Shown: in pieces, positions 23,445 through 35,175 of the stretch
How positions within the stretch are numbered: the stretch's first letter is position 1
Layout: each line of letters opens with the position of its first letter
DNA from: Capitella teleta
Lineage: Eukaryota > Annelida > Polychaeta > Capitellidae
Direction: 5' to 3'
Length of the DNA: 64,000 bases
NCBI GenBank assembly: GCA_000328365.1
Contig: KB293809.1
Coordinates: 242,389-306,388 of the forward strand
Position numbers and translations under genes: made by a program
Notes under the pieces: generated by a model
Seen by the model: the letters and a program-made list of their open reading frames with translations, nothing else
Databases searched by the model: none
Told to the model about the DNA's origin: nothing

Positions 23445-24390
23445 CTGCTTTTATGTCAGCCATTTGCACTCGGAATGAGACCCGATCCACAAGTCACGAA
23501 GGCTATGTGCAAAGGCGAGCTCCAACCATATCAATCCATGTCATCTGGGATAGGAATAGCAAGGAGTTGCAATTCGCAAGTGACGAGCATGTTACTTTAT
23601 TTTGTTTACTGTTGCATGAATACTTACGATCATTTGTATCAAAACGCCATCATTACTTTTATGTTAGTTCATATCGTGGATGTTCATCTTAGACTGATGC
23701 TATTGAACAAACATGTGCGTCATAAAACGGCCGGGTTGTGGACGCACGAAAATGGTTTATGCTTGTAGTTCGTTCCACATTGTATTGGATATTCGATTAT
23801 CTGGTGCTGCAATGCCAGTCCTACGCTATCCCACACTGCATCTCGTTAACTTAACATGGAATAAACTCCACCAACACGATGAGCTATGCCATAAGATGAG
23901 ATAATATACAAACACGGAAGAATTGCTTGAAAGGATTATAAACAAACATTTGAGTGAAAATTTCAATCAATTCATATTGCTGATTATTTCTGATAACGAC
24001 CTCAATATTTTTATGAACGTTTTTGCATTTACCTCCTGAACTGCTACAATTGATATTTTTTATAAAAATCTGATTTCGGTGTCAGCCACATCTGAAAAAT
24101 TGTTTTTCCGTGTGATGATTTCGAAATAATCGAATACTATTGCTGGGAATGAGTCGATAACTTGTATATTTCGAATGACACGACCAGTTTTTCATTTTAT
24201 TTATCTTTTTATTCACGACGAATTAGTATTTCAAGCACGTAATATTGAATACGAAGTTCGCGGGGGTAGTTCCAACACTTCTACTCAGGAATAATTTGAC
24301 AGACAGATCGAAGCTATTGTGATTATATCGTAATGATGAAGAAGCATGCTTTAACGTAATGATTGACGATATGCATTATGAGCAGTGACG
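23445..24390 (+). repeat. Segment downstream of gene B, duplicated in inverted orientation
   Basis: Matches the reverse complement of 37540-39705, with 1.24 kb of extra sequence in the other copy. Anchors: GAATGAGACCCGATCCACAA here and its complement at about 39655; GACGAGCATGTTACTT here and its complement at 38320; the block of 24240-24370 with TTCGCGGGGGTAGTTCCAAC, matching 37640-37660 in complement. Identity is high throughout. It includes, at 23990-24190, a partial copy of the sulfotransferase 3' flank. Confidence 0.85.
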
Positions 24391-24584
24391 TCATGACTAA
24401 CGAGAAGTCTAGGTCAAGGAAGAACGGCAGAATTTTCGCCTGAAACTCTTTTTAAACAAATTTGCATCAACATCACAAATATTCATGACTTGTTGTAATT
24501 TCAAGGGGTGAGACAAGGCAGGTACTTTCGAAAGATTATATAAGGGATACAATAATACACTAGGGTCTGTATGACCAACTAAGC

Positions 24585-25892
24585 TCAGCCAATCGTGATG
24601 GTGCCTGGCAGCCTGAAGTCCCCACTGACATCCCCCAAACCGAAATGCTTCCCCAGCTTCCTCACATCGCTCACAACAGCCTCAATATTTGCCATATTTG
24701 GGGCACTCGTGTTTTTTTCCAATTGATCTTTGCTCAGAGGGGATCCCGCCTGAGAGTCTTTGCCAAAGGCAGCCATAGCCTTGTGCACCAGGTTCACATC
24801 AAGACCACAAAATTGGAAGAGGGTTTCAATGTTGGCTTCTCTGTTCGAGAGGACGTCCTCGTACTTTATGACTGGCATGCGATACTTGGCATTGCGGTGC
24901 TTCCTCATATAAATACCATGTATGCAGGTGTACACGTAGCACCCGGTCAACATGACAGGCTCAATAGATTCATCAAACAATTTGCTAGTAAAATCATCCA
25001 GAGGTAAATTCATGCTTGCAAGAATCTTACGTCGGAGTATTCTGCCGACGTATGGAATCTTCACAAACATACGAAATATACGGCCAATGGCGTTAAGCTG
25101 CTGCACTTTGAACATCGATATTGCATTTGGGATGACGTTTCTGGTCAAATGGAGAAGTTTGGCGTCCGGAAATAGTTCGAAGATGACAGGAGCTAGAGAC
25201 ACGCCCATCGGAGCGTATTTGAATATAAAGGCTGACGTCAGTTGCTTGCGAGGCTTGCAGTAGAATTTGATTGCAGCTTTGGTGATTTTGAGAAGCTTCT
25301 GGTGGTTCTGTGCGCCCCAGTACATGCTGAAGAAATCGGGCTCTGAGTAGTGGACGCAGACTCCGGTTTCAGCGAAAATTTGCCCAACCAGTGTTGAACC
25401 ACTGCGGGGTACGAAATCGAGGAAGATAAGTTTCTGCTTGATGTCACTGATTTTATCAGCAAGTAAATAGAAAGAACGCAGCGGCATTTTGATGACATTT
25501 TTGGCGTACTCATGCTGAGCAATTTTATGGAACGCACTGTACTCGTTCTTCCAGACCTCGACGCCTTCTGGAGCCTCCACGAACCACGCCTCTTCGTCCG
25601 TCATGCAGTACAGAGACACTTCATCCTTGAGGACGTACTCAGGATGGACGAAGCCCTCGTGCCATGTGATCAGGTTCCACGTCGAATTGTAGGTCACCCA
25701 GGGATCAAAGAGAATGCATTTATGCACGGACGAAATGCGAGCACTTCTGGCGTAGATGTCGTCATTCTCTCGAATCCTCTTCCGCGTCCCATTCCGGAAT
25801 AGCACAGCTGATTCAAGAATGCCGACACAGATTCTCTGTACTTGAAACCAAATTAATCCTGCGATCAAACTCCATAATGGTTTGAGAGCCAT
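24585..25892 (-). CDS. Sulfotransferase paralog B, intact single exon
   Basis: A 435-residue sulfotransferase read from the conserved start MALKPLW. The open frame extends upstream to 25964, but that extension is not shared, and copy C has a stop at the same place. A hydrophobic stretch at about residues 11-32 may be a signal anchor, which would place the enzyme in the Golgi as a type II membrane protein. The 5'-phosphosulfate-binding motif is DFVPRSGSTLVGQIF (about 159-173), the 3'-phosphate block is AKLLHLTRNVIPNAIS (about 244-259), and the C-terminal KYEDVLSNREANIETLF is also typical of sulfotransferases. The reaction would be sulfate transfer from PAPS to a hydroxyl group; the acceptor is unknown. 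It is nearly identical to copies A and C except for residues about 262-335. It has no intron. A CAAG-type 3' flank repeat lies beyond 24190, separated from the gene by unrelated sequence. Confidence 0.9.
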   Translation of the reverse strand: MALKPLWSLIAGLIWFQVQRICVGILESAVLFRNGTRKRIRENDDIYARSARISSVHKCILFDPWVTYNSTWNLITWHEGFVHPEYVLKDEVSLYCMTDEEAWFVEAPEGVEVWKNEYSAFHKIAQHEYAKNVIKMPLRSFYLLADKISDIKQKLIFLDFVPRSGSTLVGQIFAETGVCVHYSEPDFFSMYWGAQNHQKLLKITKAAIKFYCKPRKQLTSAFIFKYAPMGVSLAPVIFELFPDAKLLHLTRNVIPNAISMFKVQQLNAIGRIFRMFVKIPYVGRILRRKILASMNLPLDDFTSKLFDESIEPVMLTGCYVYTCIHGIYMRKHRNAKYRMPVIKYEDVLSNREANIETLFQFCGLDVNLVHKAMAAFGKDSQAGSPLSKDQLEKNTSAPNMANIEAVVSDVRKLGKHFGLGDVSGDFRLPGTITIG

Positions 25893-26034
25893 GTCTGAAT
25901 ACTGCTGGCGTTCTTCCTTGTGTGAGATATTCATAGATAGTGCCTTGAGTGTAATGATTTGCAAGAAGGAAGTATTGAAATATTGACTTTAGACCGTCAT
26001 AAAACGGTTAAACACGCGCTAACTCAAGTTTAGA

Positions 26035-26330
26035 TGTAGAAAAAAGAAAAAAAAAAAAAAGAGATGAAGTTTTCTTAAGTAAATAGCAACCAAATAGATG
26101 CAAACACAAAAAAAAAAAAGGAAAAAAAAAAGGAAAAAAAAAACACACACACACAAATATTATATGATTTTTGCCGAAATTTCAAAATTTACATTAAAAC
26201 TGTGCAAGAATAACGAAAAAAAAAAAGTAAAAAAGGATAATACTACAAAAAAACTAGAAGAAATGGCAACATTATATCTCACATAAGAAGGAAATGAAAA
26301 TGAAAAAAAAATATATATATATTGCAGAAG
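26035..26330. repeat. A-rich low-complexity region
   Basis: Runs of 8 to 14 A broken by G, a short ACACACACAC stretch near 26145, and ATATATAT near 26312. Chance lysine-rich frames cross it; none is a gene. Confidence 0.8.
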
Positions 26331-26579
26331 GTCAGTAGTAATGTACATTGGTATAAACACAAATAATCAGTGATATAAAACAATCAGCAAAAGGGGATGG
26401 AAGCAAAATGTTTATGTATCACCAAAGTGAGTAAACATGAAAAAAAAACAACATTGCTAACAATGAACTCATGTACAGAGAAAAAACTAGTGTAATTACA
26501 TTTTTGTTCCAAAATTATTCATCGTTACAATTGCATATTATGAATACCTACTTAGTAATATACATTTGGTATGAATGTT

Positions 26580-27330
26580 TATGAATGAATGTTTATTTCA
26601 GGACAGAATGTTTTATAAATTTGGACATTAAACTTGACCTGAGGCTCCCCGGCGAGACACAAACGTCTGTACGGTATTTGTTTTAAAAATCTTTAAATGG
26701 GTGCAAGACATTAGTGAAAGCGGGTTGATAAAATCATTGAATAGTTTTGGTAGAGAGTAAAACAAATAAATAAAATAATGTCGGAGAGTCATTCTACATT
26801 GGGGGTATGCTGTCGGTTCAGTGGGGTCGAAGTCGAGAGGAAATGGTCAGCAAAACAAAACGGAAAGACATCAGATTTTAGTTATATATATTCCAACAGA
26901 TTTCGATATTTTTTTCCAAACGTGGGAGACGTGTTTGCCCCATGCAATTGAGTTTTCTATCTGAATATACAAAACAGTAATACGGGACACCGTGTCAATT
27001 GTAATTCTCTCAAGGGACAAGGAAAGAATACCCTTACGTTGTTGGTGGTTTAAAGATATAATCATTCAATTAGTATTTTTAGATACAATGAGAGGCGATA
27101 ACATTGAAACCAAGTTTTTAGATTGTCAAGTTTAATATTAAAATCAGCAGTCATTGTCTCAATGTGCCGTCCTGGCAGGAAAATGTTGGTATAATCAGCA
27201 TACATTATTGCAAATTAATTACTGAGAACATTTAGTAAATCATGAATATAGACTAAGAACATTAGGTTATAAAACTTGGCAAACAGCCAACAGAGTAACC
27301 CTCATTTTATATTTTTGAAGATTTGCAAAC
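26580..27330 (-). mobile_element. LINE fragment, C-terminal reverse transcriptase to 3' end
   Basis: On the minus strand, 27080-27205 encodes MYADYTNIFLPGRHIETM and on to KLDNLKTWF. This is the YADD catalytic block of a non-LTR reverse transcriptase with the second aspartate changed to tyrosine. Further on, 26880-26975 encodes ENSIAWGKHVSHVWKKIS followed by KSVGI, the conserved stretch found after the palm in Jockey/CR1-type elements. Several frames and stops interrupt it. The 3' end carries AATAAACATTCATTCATAAA, an ATTCATTC-type tail common in such LINEs. It is an old copy truncated at the 5' side and cannot move. Confidence 0.8.
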
Positions 27331-30300
27331 TGATCAACGTGTTTGTCCCCTTAGGAATGGTTGGATATGTCGAAACTGAGAACTGATGCTTTGAGGTGAT
27401 GCACCAACCACACTTCAGGTCAAGGATCATCATGTTGGTGTGAATGAATTGTGCTGTAACCCTCGAGATCCACATCCAATTGCTGATCGCTCACAAATCG
27501 TACATTGTTTGTATTCAGATAACTCCGGGGTTTATAGGTGTTTAGTGATAATTGATTGAACGATAACCCGTCTGCAAGTTGAGAGCCCTTCAATGAACTT
27601 TGTGCAATCGTATGGATTCGCTGACGTGACATGACGTGACGTCCAATATATCCTGAAACATACAAACAGTTAAATTATAAACCATCCTATCATTTCTACC
27701 TTTGTAATTCTAATCAAATCGCTGTTAGCTAGTTGCTGTATAATATGCTTGTTTTGTTTGTTCAATGCAGGTAGCTGTCCGGGATAGATAGGTGTTTAAT
27801 ATATTTAACTTTAAGCGTATCAGTTTTCTGCCAGAAAAACAAAACGATTCACCATTGCAGTTAGAGAGAGCAGATTGTTGACTACGGAGAAAAGACAATT
27901 TAGTAGAATGATACCAGGCAAACATTGCAAACATCTTCAATTCAGGTCTCCCAGGGGTCCCAGCAAATGCCACGAAGGGACCGCCTCGAATGCTGACGTC
28001 AGGAAAATTGGCAACCACCTCAGCCATTCATTCCACCACGAGAGACTGAGTTGTACATAAGTGATGACTAAATGGACATGTTCGCTATAGTGTGTCTGTA
28101 GAGTGAACTCAATCAGATGGATCGCTTATCGTTAAATCCCTCCCAGTGGAATAAAATATCAATGAATACTCAATATTTGACTACACGTAATGGTCGGGTT
28201 AATTTACATCGAAAGGTGTCGTTGGGGAGAGTTTTTGCTCTGCTGCATTCGATCTCGACATCCGATTTGCACACATATTGCGTCATTGGTGGTTGTGCTG
28301 AATGGCCATTGAAAGCGACCGACAGCACATCTCTCGTCAAGGCCACTGCAAGACAACAAACGGACATTGGTTGATACAATATTGGATGGAGGCCATTTCA
28401 ATTAATAAACCATGGATTATGTTTTTTCAGGGTCAGTAAATTCATAAGATAGATAGAGATACACAGCAGGGAAGAGGGGGGGTGCATGTGAGTACCACAT
28501 AATCGCTGACCTTCATTCCTTAGCTATGCTCTTCGCGACAGAAAGAACATTTCATATTGTCACACATGACCATTCAGAGGTGCGTTTAATGGCCAATGGT
28601 TGGACATAGAAAGAGAGGAGGTCACCACGGAGCAGACATTGCAAAATATAAAAAGACAAATGACCAATGGGCGGTCGCCTGGTGCGCGAGGCTTCAATAA
28701 TGGATGCCACTTTCTCATGAGTCAGCATATCTTTGATGGCTTTAAGTGAGATGTATTCACGTCTCAAAAGAATACCAATTAACGAGCACTGCAACTGAAC
28801 AGCGCGATCTAGAACCGCAAATTGCTCTCGAATAATTACTTCCATCAGCACACAGAGACTACTTTCCTATTCGGTCTCTAAGCCTTAGGATAACGCTGGT
28901 CTTCTTCGTGCACTGAGTGTACAATGTGAGCTCTGTTCTTGCAGCTGTGAATTATGCTTACGCAATGAGAAGTTAAGAGATTTCATAATGCGAAGCAACT
29001 TCATTGTGCTTTGCTTCGTTCAATTACAGCAGCCATTTCTTCTGTGTTAAAACTCACCCAGAACATAATAATGACTGTTGAGAATACAATATTCGCATCA
29101 AATCTGCACCTCTGATGTTGCACCAAAGCAGGCTCCGTAAGTGTCCCATTAGAGACCCTCGATTTCACTCTCATTCGCAATCCGCTCCTGCCCAAAGTCC
29201 GACTACTAAGTGTCTCTAATGTTCCGTAGTCAGACACGCGAAAGCGATAAAAGAAAATCATCAGGAATCGATGCATGTATTTGACCGCAGGGCGGCAGCG
29301 CATCCGGGTGAATGACTCCAATCACGTCATGCGTGTGACTCTGTCACGTGTCGATACTGCTTCCGGTGTAAATTGGGGACACAAGAAAAGGGGGAAAACA
29401 TGCTAAATAAATAGTAAATCAAGTACATGTTAGCATCGGGGGGCTTATTGAGTGAGCTCATATATAACTAATGCGTTTTCCATATAATTTTGTATCTTAT
29501 GGCTCCAATAGACCACGCATAATTCCTGACATGAAACCCTCACTTGCATGAGAGCTCATCACGAAATGGTGCTCGTTAACTATAAATGCCAGCCGCTGGG
29601 TAAACGGTGCTTTGTGATGTAATACCTTATAGAGCTGGGTGCCTGTTTACAAAGCCGTCCTGTAATTTATGACGCAATTTAAGACACAAACATATCTTGT
29701 GCAAATTTCGTCGTAAACCTCATCACAGTCGTTGCATCTTTGGCCAAAATGTAAGGCCGCATCAGAGAACGCTTTACATCCCATGGGACACCGTTCACAT
29801 TTATATTCTTAGACAGCGGCTCACCATCCCTATGATTAAAATGTATCATTCATGACAGCATAAGTAAGGGAGTTACTCCGCATACAATGATCGACCAACA
29901 GCACCTATTGAAACGCAGCCACCTACCGCACCTTCGATATAAGTATGTACCACTGATTAATAACTCTGGCATCTGGAGGTAGAGCATCATTATCTCTTTC
30001 ATCCTTACTCTGGGCCCTTCGGGGTTGGATAAGAGATCAGTTTATCCCACATTGGACTGATGCAGGATCTTTTGGAGATTTATTCAACTTTGGCTCCCCT
30101 CAATGATGCTTTGCTTCACCCTCTTTGGAGGTCTTGAATCAGATATTATTCAAACTTGTTTTAGGCCAAAGAGTGAGAGTTCAAAGATACCCACCCTAAA
30201 GTCTAAAGCAAAACTAATGTTTCGTAACAACAGCTAAATAAAATATGCCAAATTCTTCATTTATGACTATCTTCAATGATGCTCAACCCCCAATTGTATG

Positions 30301-30619
30301 CAGCCCGTTGAGGAGCAAGGACTTTGTCGATCGAGATTATGCATTATGCAATGTGTCAAAAGATATTATAATGTTCAATGTTTGATAAGGCCCTGCACGT
30401 GCCTCGATTCGACTGATACATCAGTCACATCAGTCACGTCAAGGGGCAATAAAGCATGACAGGAGATGGCCAATAGATTATTTATGTCGCCTGTCATATG
30501 GACTGCAAAGTGTTCTCAATAAATAAATAGACCATTACAAGGATTAATGCATAGGTCATAGTTTAATTAAAATATAAGAGTATGGTCATGTTTAACACAT
30601 TGTTACGATGCAAGTCTAG
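27331..30619. other. Long spacer, possible unrecognised exons
   Basis: Two minus-strand frames look slightly coding: 27420-27654, preceded by a good acceptor (TTTGTATGTTTCAG) and encoding GYIGRHVMSRQRIH and on to a stop, and 27920-28011, starting MAEVVANFPDVSIRGG with a possible donor after FAMFA. The splice phases of the two do not match, so I do not join them into a gene. 28400-30619 has no supported feature. Confidence 0.25.
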
Positions 30620-30629
30620 TAGATCCCGG

Positions 30630-30770
30630 AGCCAGCCGGGAAAAGCCGATTAGACAGCCGAAAAATTTCTGAGCCGCCGCCGCCGCCGGAATTTTACTGA
30701 TCCGCCAAGAAAGAGTTGGCTCAGACGCCGCCGAAAATCCATCGGTCAGCCGAATTTCTTGCGAGAGGTG
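30630..30770 (+). repeat. GCC/CAGCCG-rich repeat related to 32140-32290
   Basis: Contains GGAGCCAGCCGGGAAAAGCC, CCGCCGCCGCCGCCGG and CGGTCAGCCGAATTTC. The CAGCCGAAA and GGTCAGCCGA blocks recur at 32150-32290 and, in complement, at 21405-21500. It is far more GC-rich than the surroundings. Confidence 0.5.
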
Positions 30771-32074
30771 TGACAGGAAATATCATCATGATTTATGTAA
30801 TTTCACCAAATAAAGTAGCTGCCAATGTATGCTGCCTTTTTAACCAAGCACCAAGAGTGTAATCGCGACTTCAGAGAGTGGAAATGCAGTATAATTTAAT
30901 ATATGATTTAGAAACGAAGGTTCTAAAAAAGAAAGATAATCTCTGTACTGATACATGTATTAAGATGAAACCAACAATTACCTCGCTGCCAAAAGAACTG
31001 AGATGGAGAAGAAATTTATCTTTTCTATATAGAATTCTCAATGGTAGACATTTCCCCTTTACAGGTCGAGCTAGCTGTCATTATTTACTTTACTGTTAGT
31101 AACCGTTGGCGATCGATATCGGAGTAGCTAAATGTGTTTTCGTTTTGTTTTGAATTTTTCTTAGCTTTTCACTTTTCATCCGTGCATCGTTTTTTCGGGG
31201 TGTTTGTTGTTGTTGCTGCTGCTGTTGGCCCTCCAGCTGCCTAAATTCGAATCCAATTGCTCGGATATGGTTTGGTCTCATTGGTTCCCTGACCGAAACC
31301 TTAAAATGGCCAGTGCTCAATCCGGATCTAGAATACTGAGCGTTATGATCCTTGTATCAGATAAAGAATAAATCGATATTACGATAAATTCCACTTCTTA
31401 ACAAAACTTGTTCTTACTATATTAACGCGATATCTACTGTCTTACATATTTATTGAGACAAGTAAAAGAAGAAATGCCAAATTTCTTGAACGAGTTTACA
31501 TTTCTAACGATTTCAATCAGCAATATGCGACCCCATATATACAAAGTGGAGAAGTTCATTATATTTCTCACTCATTGATGCAAGAATGTGTATTTGAATG
31601 TGTTCTAGAGTCCCAGTCTGAGCATTGACCACTTCTAGATTTCGCAAAGGAAGCCAAAGAGATCGAATGGAATGTAACCGAGGATTGAGGAACTCTTGTG
31701 GAACTACCAGCTGCCCAGCATTGGAGTATCACAGTATGCATGTACACAACAGCAAGCATCAAATTTATAGTGGGCTTAGACTACTATATTCGGATTATAC
31801 TACTGTATTCTCCGTAATCTATATGCGTAATAAATGACTGTGTACTGCATTAGATATTGTATCCGTTCATTGACACATAGTCAACTATATTCGGGGGAAC
31901 AATGGGGGAGAAAATTGCAGGGGGGAGAGGGGGTGACTTCTACTAAATGTATCCACAAGTATTTCGTATCAGCCACGAGCATAAAACAAATACCCGGTAT
32001 GCAGCATTCATTTGGTTGAGCTTGGTGAGCTTCTTAATTCTCAAGGATATTATTTTCTTGTGCATTCAGCTGAA
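30771..32074. other. Spacer with no supported gene
   Basis: Contains a GTTGTTGTTGCTGCTGCTG run near 31206-31228 and short chance frames. No domain recognised. Confidence 0.35.
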
Positions 32075-32290
32075 CGTATTTTAGCAAAAACATACATGTA
32101 TTAATGTAATTTAATGCATGTGTATGTACATGTATTAGCACTACAGCCGATCTAGGCCAGCCGGAATAAAAATCACAGTTAGTCAGCCACAAAAAGGTCG
32201 GCTGACCGACTAGCCAGCCGAAAAAGGTCTCAGCCAGCAACAAATCAATTGGCTGGCTGGCTTCGGGGTCTAATTTAGTCTAGCTGTCGG
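32075..32290 (-). repeat. Dispersed repeat with CAGCCG blocks, copy 2
   Basis: Inverted copy of 21405-21620: AGTCAGCCACAAAAAGGTCG and GACCGACTAGCCAGCCGAAA here correspond to the complement of the blocks there. Confidence 0.6.
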
Positions 32291-33764
32291 AGAAACCGAC
32301 CTCTAATTGCACATGAAGGAATTATGAAGGTGAATGACTTCACTATCTGACTAATTGATAATTGCATGCGTTGCTTTTGGACCTAAAATCTCAGGCAACT
32401 ACAGAATTGTTTGCTTGGAAATAATGTCGAATGTTATTAGATGTTGAATAGATAAAATTTAATAATGTACATATTATAATTATCACCCTCAGACTTATAA
32501 TTATTATGGTATAATACTATAAACATGCTTACTCAATCGATGGCGGATTCGATCAATTGATCTTGACCGCTTAATGATCGGTGCACTATCTTTCTTATCG
32601 AGCACAAATTTAGACAATTTCAAGGTCAAAAGACGAAGATATTGCAGGACATGAGAACCAAATCTCTGGGGAAGAATGAGAGGGCAGCGAGTCATAAATC
32701 AATCATGCTTCATGACTCTCGCGAGACTCTGTCTTCAATCACGATCATCTTCAAGTTGCAGAAGAGCTGTCATGAAAGATTCTCTTTTCCAGCTGAGCTT
32801 TTACCAATTTGATTCCTTCCAGGTGCGTGACCAGCTTTTGTTTCCTGTCCGATTCAAGGTGCATTTAAGAGTTGCAAAATGGACATTGAAAAGAGCCAAT
32901 GCTGAGAGTGGTCGAAGGTAACGCAGCGGAAAGGCTACTCAGCGAATACCTTCCCCAGCAGGTTCTTGCTAAAAGAACATTTTCGGCTGAACCCATGATT
33001 GAGTTGATAGCTTCTTTAACGATCTATCCTTGACATTAATGACTTGCAGAATTTTAATCTTTAAACGCCTGGCAATGAACACCATAAATATTATACAATT
33101 CCCTCGAAACCTTGTAAATTCAATTAAACGTTGATTGGAATTTCTGCGTTTAAATTGAGTTACACATAATGCATACCTAAATTCACTTAACCTACATGGG
33201 TCGATGTTGCATTGTACATTTATGTCCATTCGTCGATTTCTTGATTTTATTTGGAATGAAATTTGATAGTACGATACAATCACAACATAAGGGCACACTT
33301 AACCAATACATTATGAATCGGCGAGATGGTCTTAAGCGAAAAAAATATATATTGTTCGTTTGTTGCATTTTCTTTTTCATATCATGTTGGAGTATTTTTT
33401 TCTCGTTTATATATAATATGCTGTTTGTTTTTTAAGTAGTGGAATTTGCGTGTCTTGATTTCGTGTTTCAATGAAAGTTGTGCGTTGTTTGCGGCGAAAG
33501 AGAATGAGCGTAAACATTGCAGGCTTCGAGATTCGGCAATTCAACGTGACCTAGCTATTGCTCACATTTTTCTTACTTTGACGTCTACAGTCTAGACTTT
33601 AAATTATTACACAGACAAGAGGGTATTTAAATGATGAACCAGCAAAGGTCGCCACAACAGATGCCGAAGCATCTGTTATGCATGCACCACCAACACTTCA
33701 CCAGAAACTACTAAAAGACAAGAACAAAGAGTTTCAATACAACATTTCAGAATATTTCCATCAT
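32291..33764. other. Spacer with no supported gene
   Basis: AT-rich DNA with chance frames only. Confidence 0.35.
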
Positions 33765-34105
33765 CACCACCAGACAACCGTTTTATAGCAGTATATTTTG
33801 CATTCCATTCATAGAAGTGATTGATGGTATAATAATGACCCGTAGATCAAACATCCACTCTGTAACCAAAATTTAAATCCTTCCTTTAATCCTGCATCGG
33901 GGCCAGTCTGATTATTTTCCTGGATTATTACCACCATATTTCATATGTTTGAATACTCATTCAGTGAAATGGATGAATAACAGGGAGGTTTTGGTGGTTT
34001 TCTTTTCGTGGAAATACATTTTGATAATGGTTTGTCAGTGCAACATATTTTCTCTGTCGCTGAAGTTCATTCGATGTGCTCAGCGGCCACCGACGTCAAA
34101 TTTTA
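33765..34105 (-). repeat. Second block of the inverted duplication, right copy
   Basis: Reverse-complement partner of 3781-4225; shared blocks are given there. Shorter than its partner by about 100 bp through several deletions or insertions. Confidence 0.75.
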
Positions 34106-35175
34106 GATGAAATGATGTCTGACATGAAAGCCCTCTACCAGTGGTCATAGTCGAAGATAAAGTGACTGAACCTAAAATTGAGTCATATAATGCATTACGC
34201 ATAATAGTAGAACTGCAAGCCTTCCCTAACTACAATAATAGACAGCTGTGGAAGCCAAGACGATGAACTCACGCGGCTGATGAACTAGGGAAATTGCGTT
34301 AATCCCGAATAACCTTTAACCTTGTATGGCTGCAGCAGTGACCGCAATGAGGGAAGGAAAGCGGGTGCCAATGTTCTCCTATGAGAATAGTCGATGAGTG
34401 ATGAGAATTTGGCGTGTATTGGAATGAACTTAAAGGAGATGAAAAGCACAAAATGTGCCACAGTAGATATACGCAAGCTTCAATAGACAGCTACGGGAGC
34501 CAAAAGATGAACTCGCATGACTGATAAACAATATACAGTATTATGCATGTGTGAATATCATTGTAAATTTGTAATATAACTTAATTTGACTAGAATGAGA
34601 AGAATGTGCAAACTTTTAGCTGTGACAAATCCACACCTCAGATGCCCGAACGATCTATTGACTGATGTCCCAAAGCATCCAGATAGTGATCGGTCACATT
34701 CGTCGCACAAAGACCCCCATGGGATCGAAACGTCGCAATCCTGGCCACACCTCGTTCTACACTTTAAGAATATCCTCGCTAGACTCAATCGAGGTCACCA
34801 ATAAATGTGTGCCTCAAATGACAGCATAGAGGAGTGCATCATCAAAAGACCCACGTTCACCTAAAATCTGGCTTGAACCACTAAAAGTTATAGTGGCGAA
34901 GTCCATGTGGGCTAATAAAAATGTGACAGTCACAGATGAGAACTAGTGATGGGCGAATATTGAATTTGTCTGAATATCCGAAGCCAAAGCTTCGAGCAGT
35001 ATATATTTGTCGAAGCCGAATACGGAGCCAAAGACATACCCACTCCATTGCAGTAATATCTTCGATCGTTATATAGGCTAGTATGATCAATCAATTATTG
35101 CCCCTTCAGGCAGTTGACCATTGAAGAGCAGCTCGACATGTGATTGGTCAGTTTTTGTCACGTGCTACGATGTCC
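34106..35175. other. Spacer between the inverted blocks
   Basis: Holds two imperfect copies of a short block: AGCTGTGGAAGCCAAGACGA then TGAACTC (34241-34270) and AGCTACGGGAGCCAAAAGAT then GAACTC (34490-34513). At 34948-35010 is GATGGGCGAATATTGAATTT followed by GTCTGAATATCCGAAG; a diverged inverted copy is at 37480-37530, so the pair brackets the right duplication arm. Confidence 0.5.

Noticed and set aside
25893-25964. N-terminal extension of sulfotransferase B
   Set aside because: The extra residues are not shared with copy A, and copy C has a stop at the same place, so MALKPLW is the better start.
27420-28027. Two minus-strand frames that look like exons of one gene
   Set aside because: The second has a good acceptor, but the donor after the first leaves two bases while the second needs one, and no domain is recognised. 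Mentioned in the spacer entry only.
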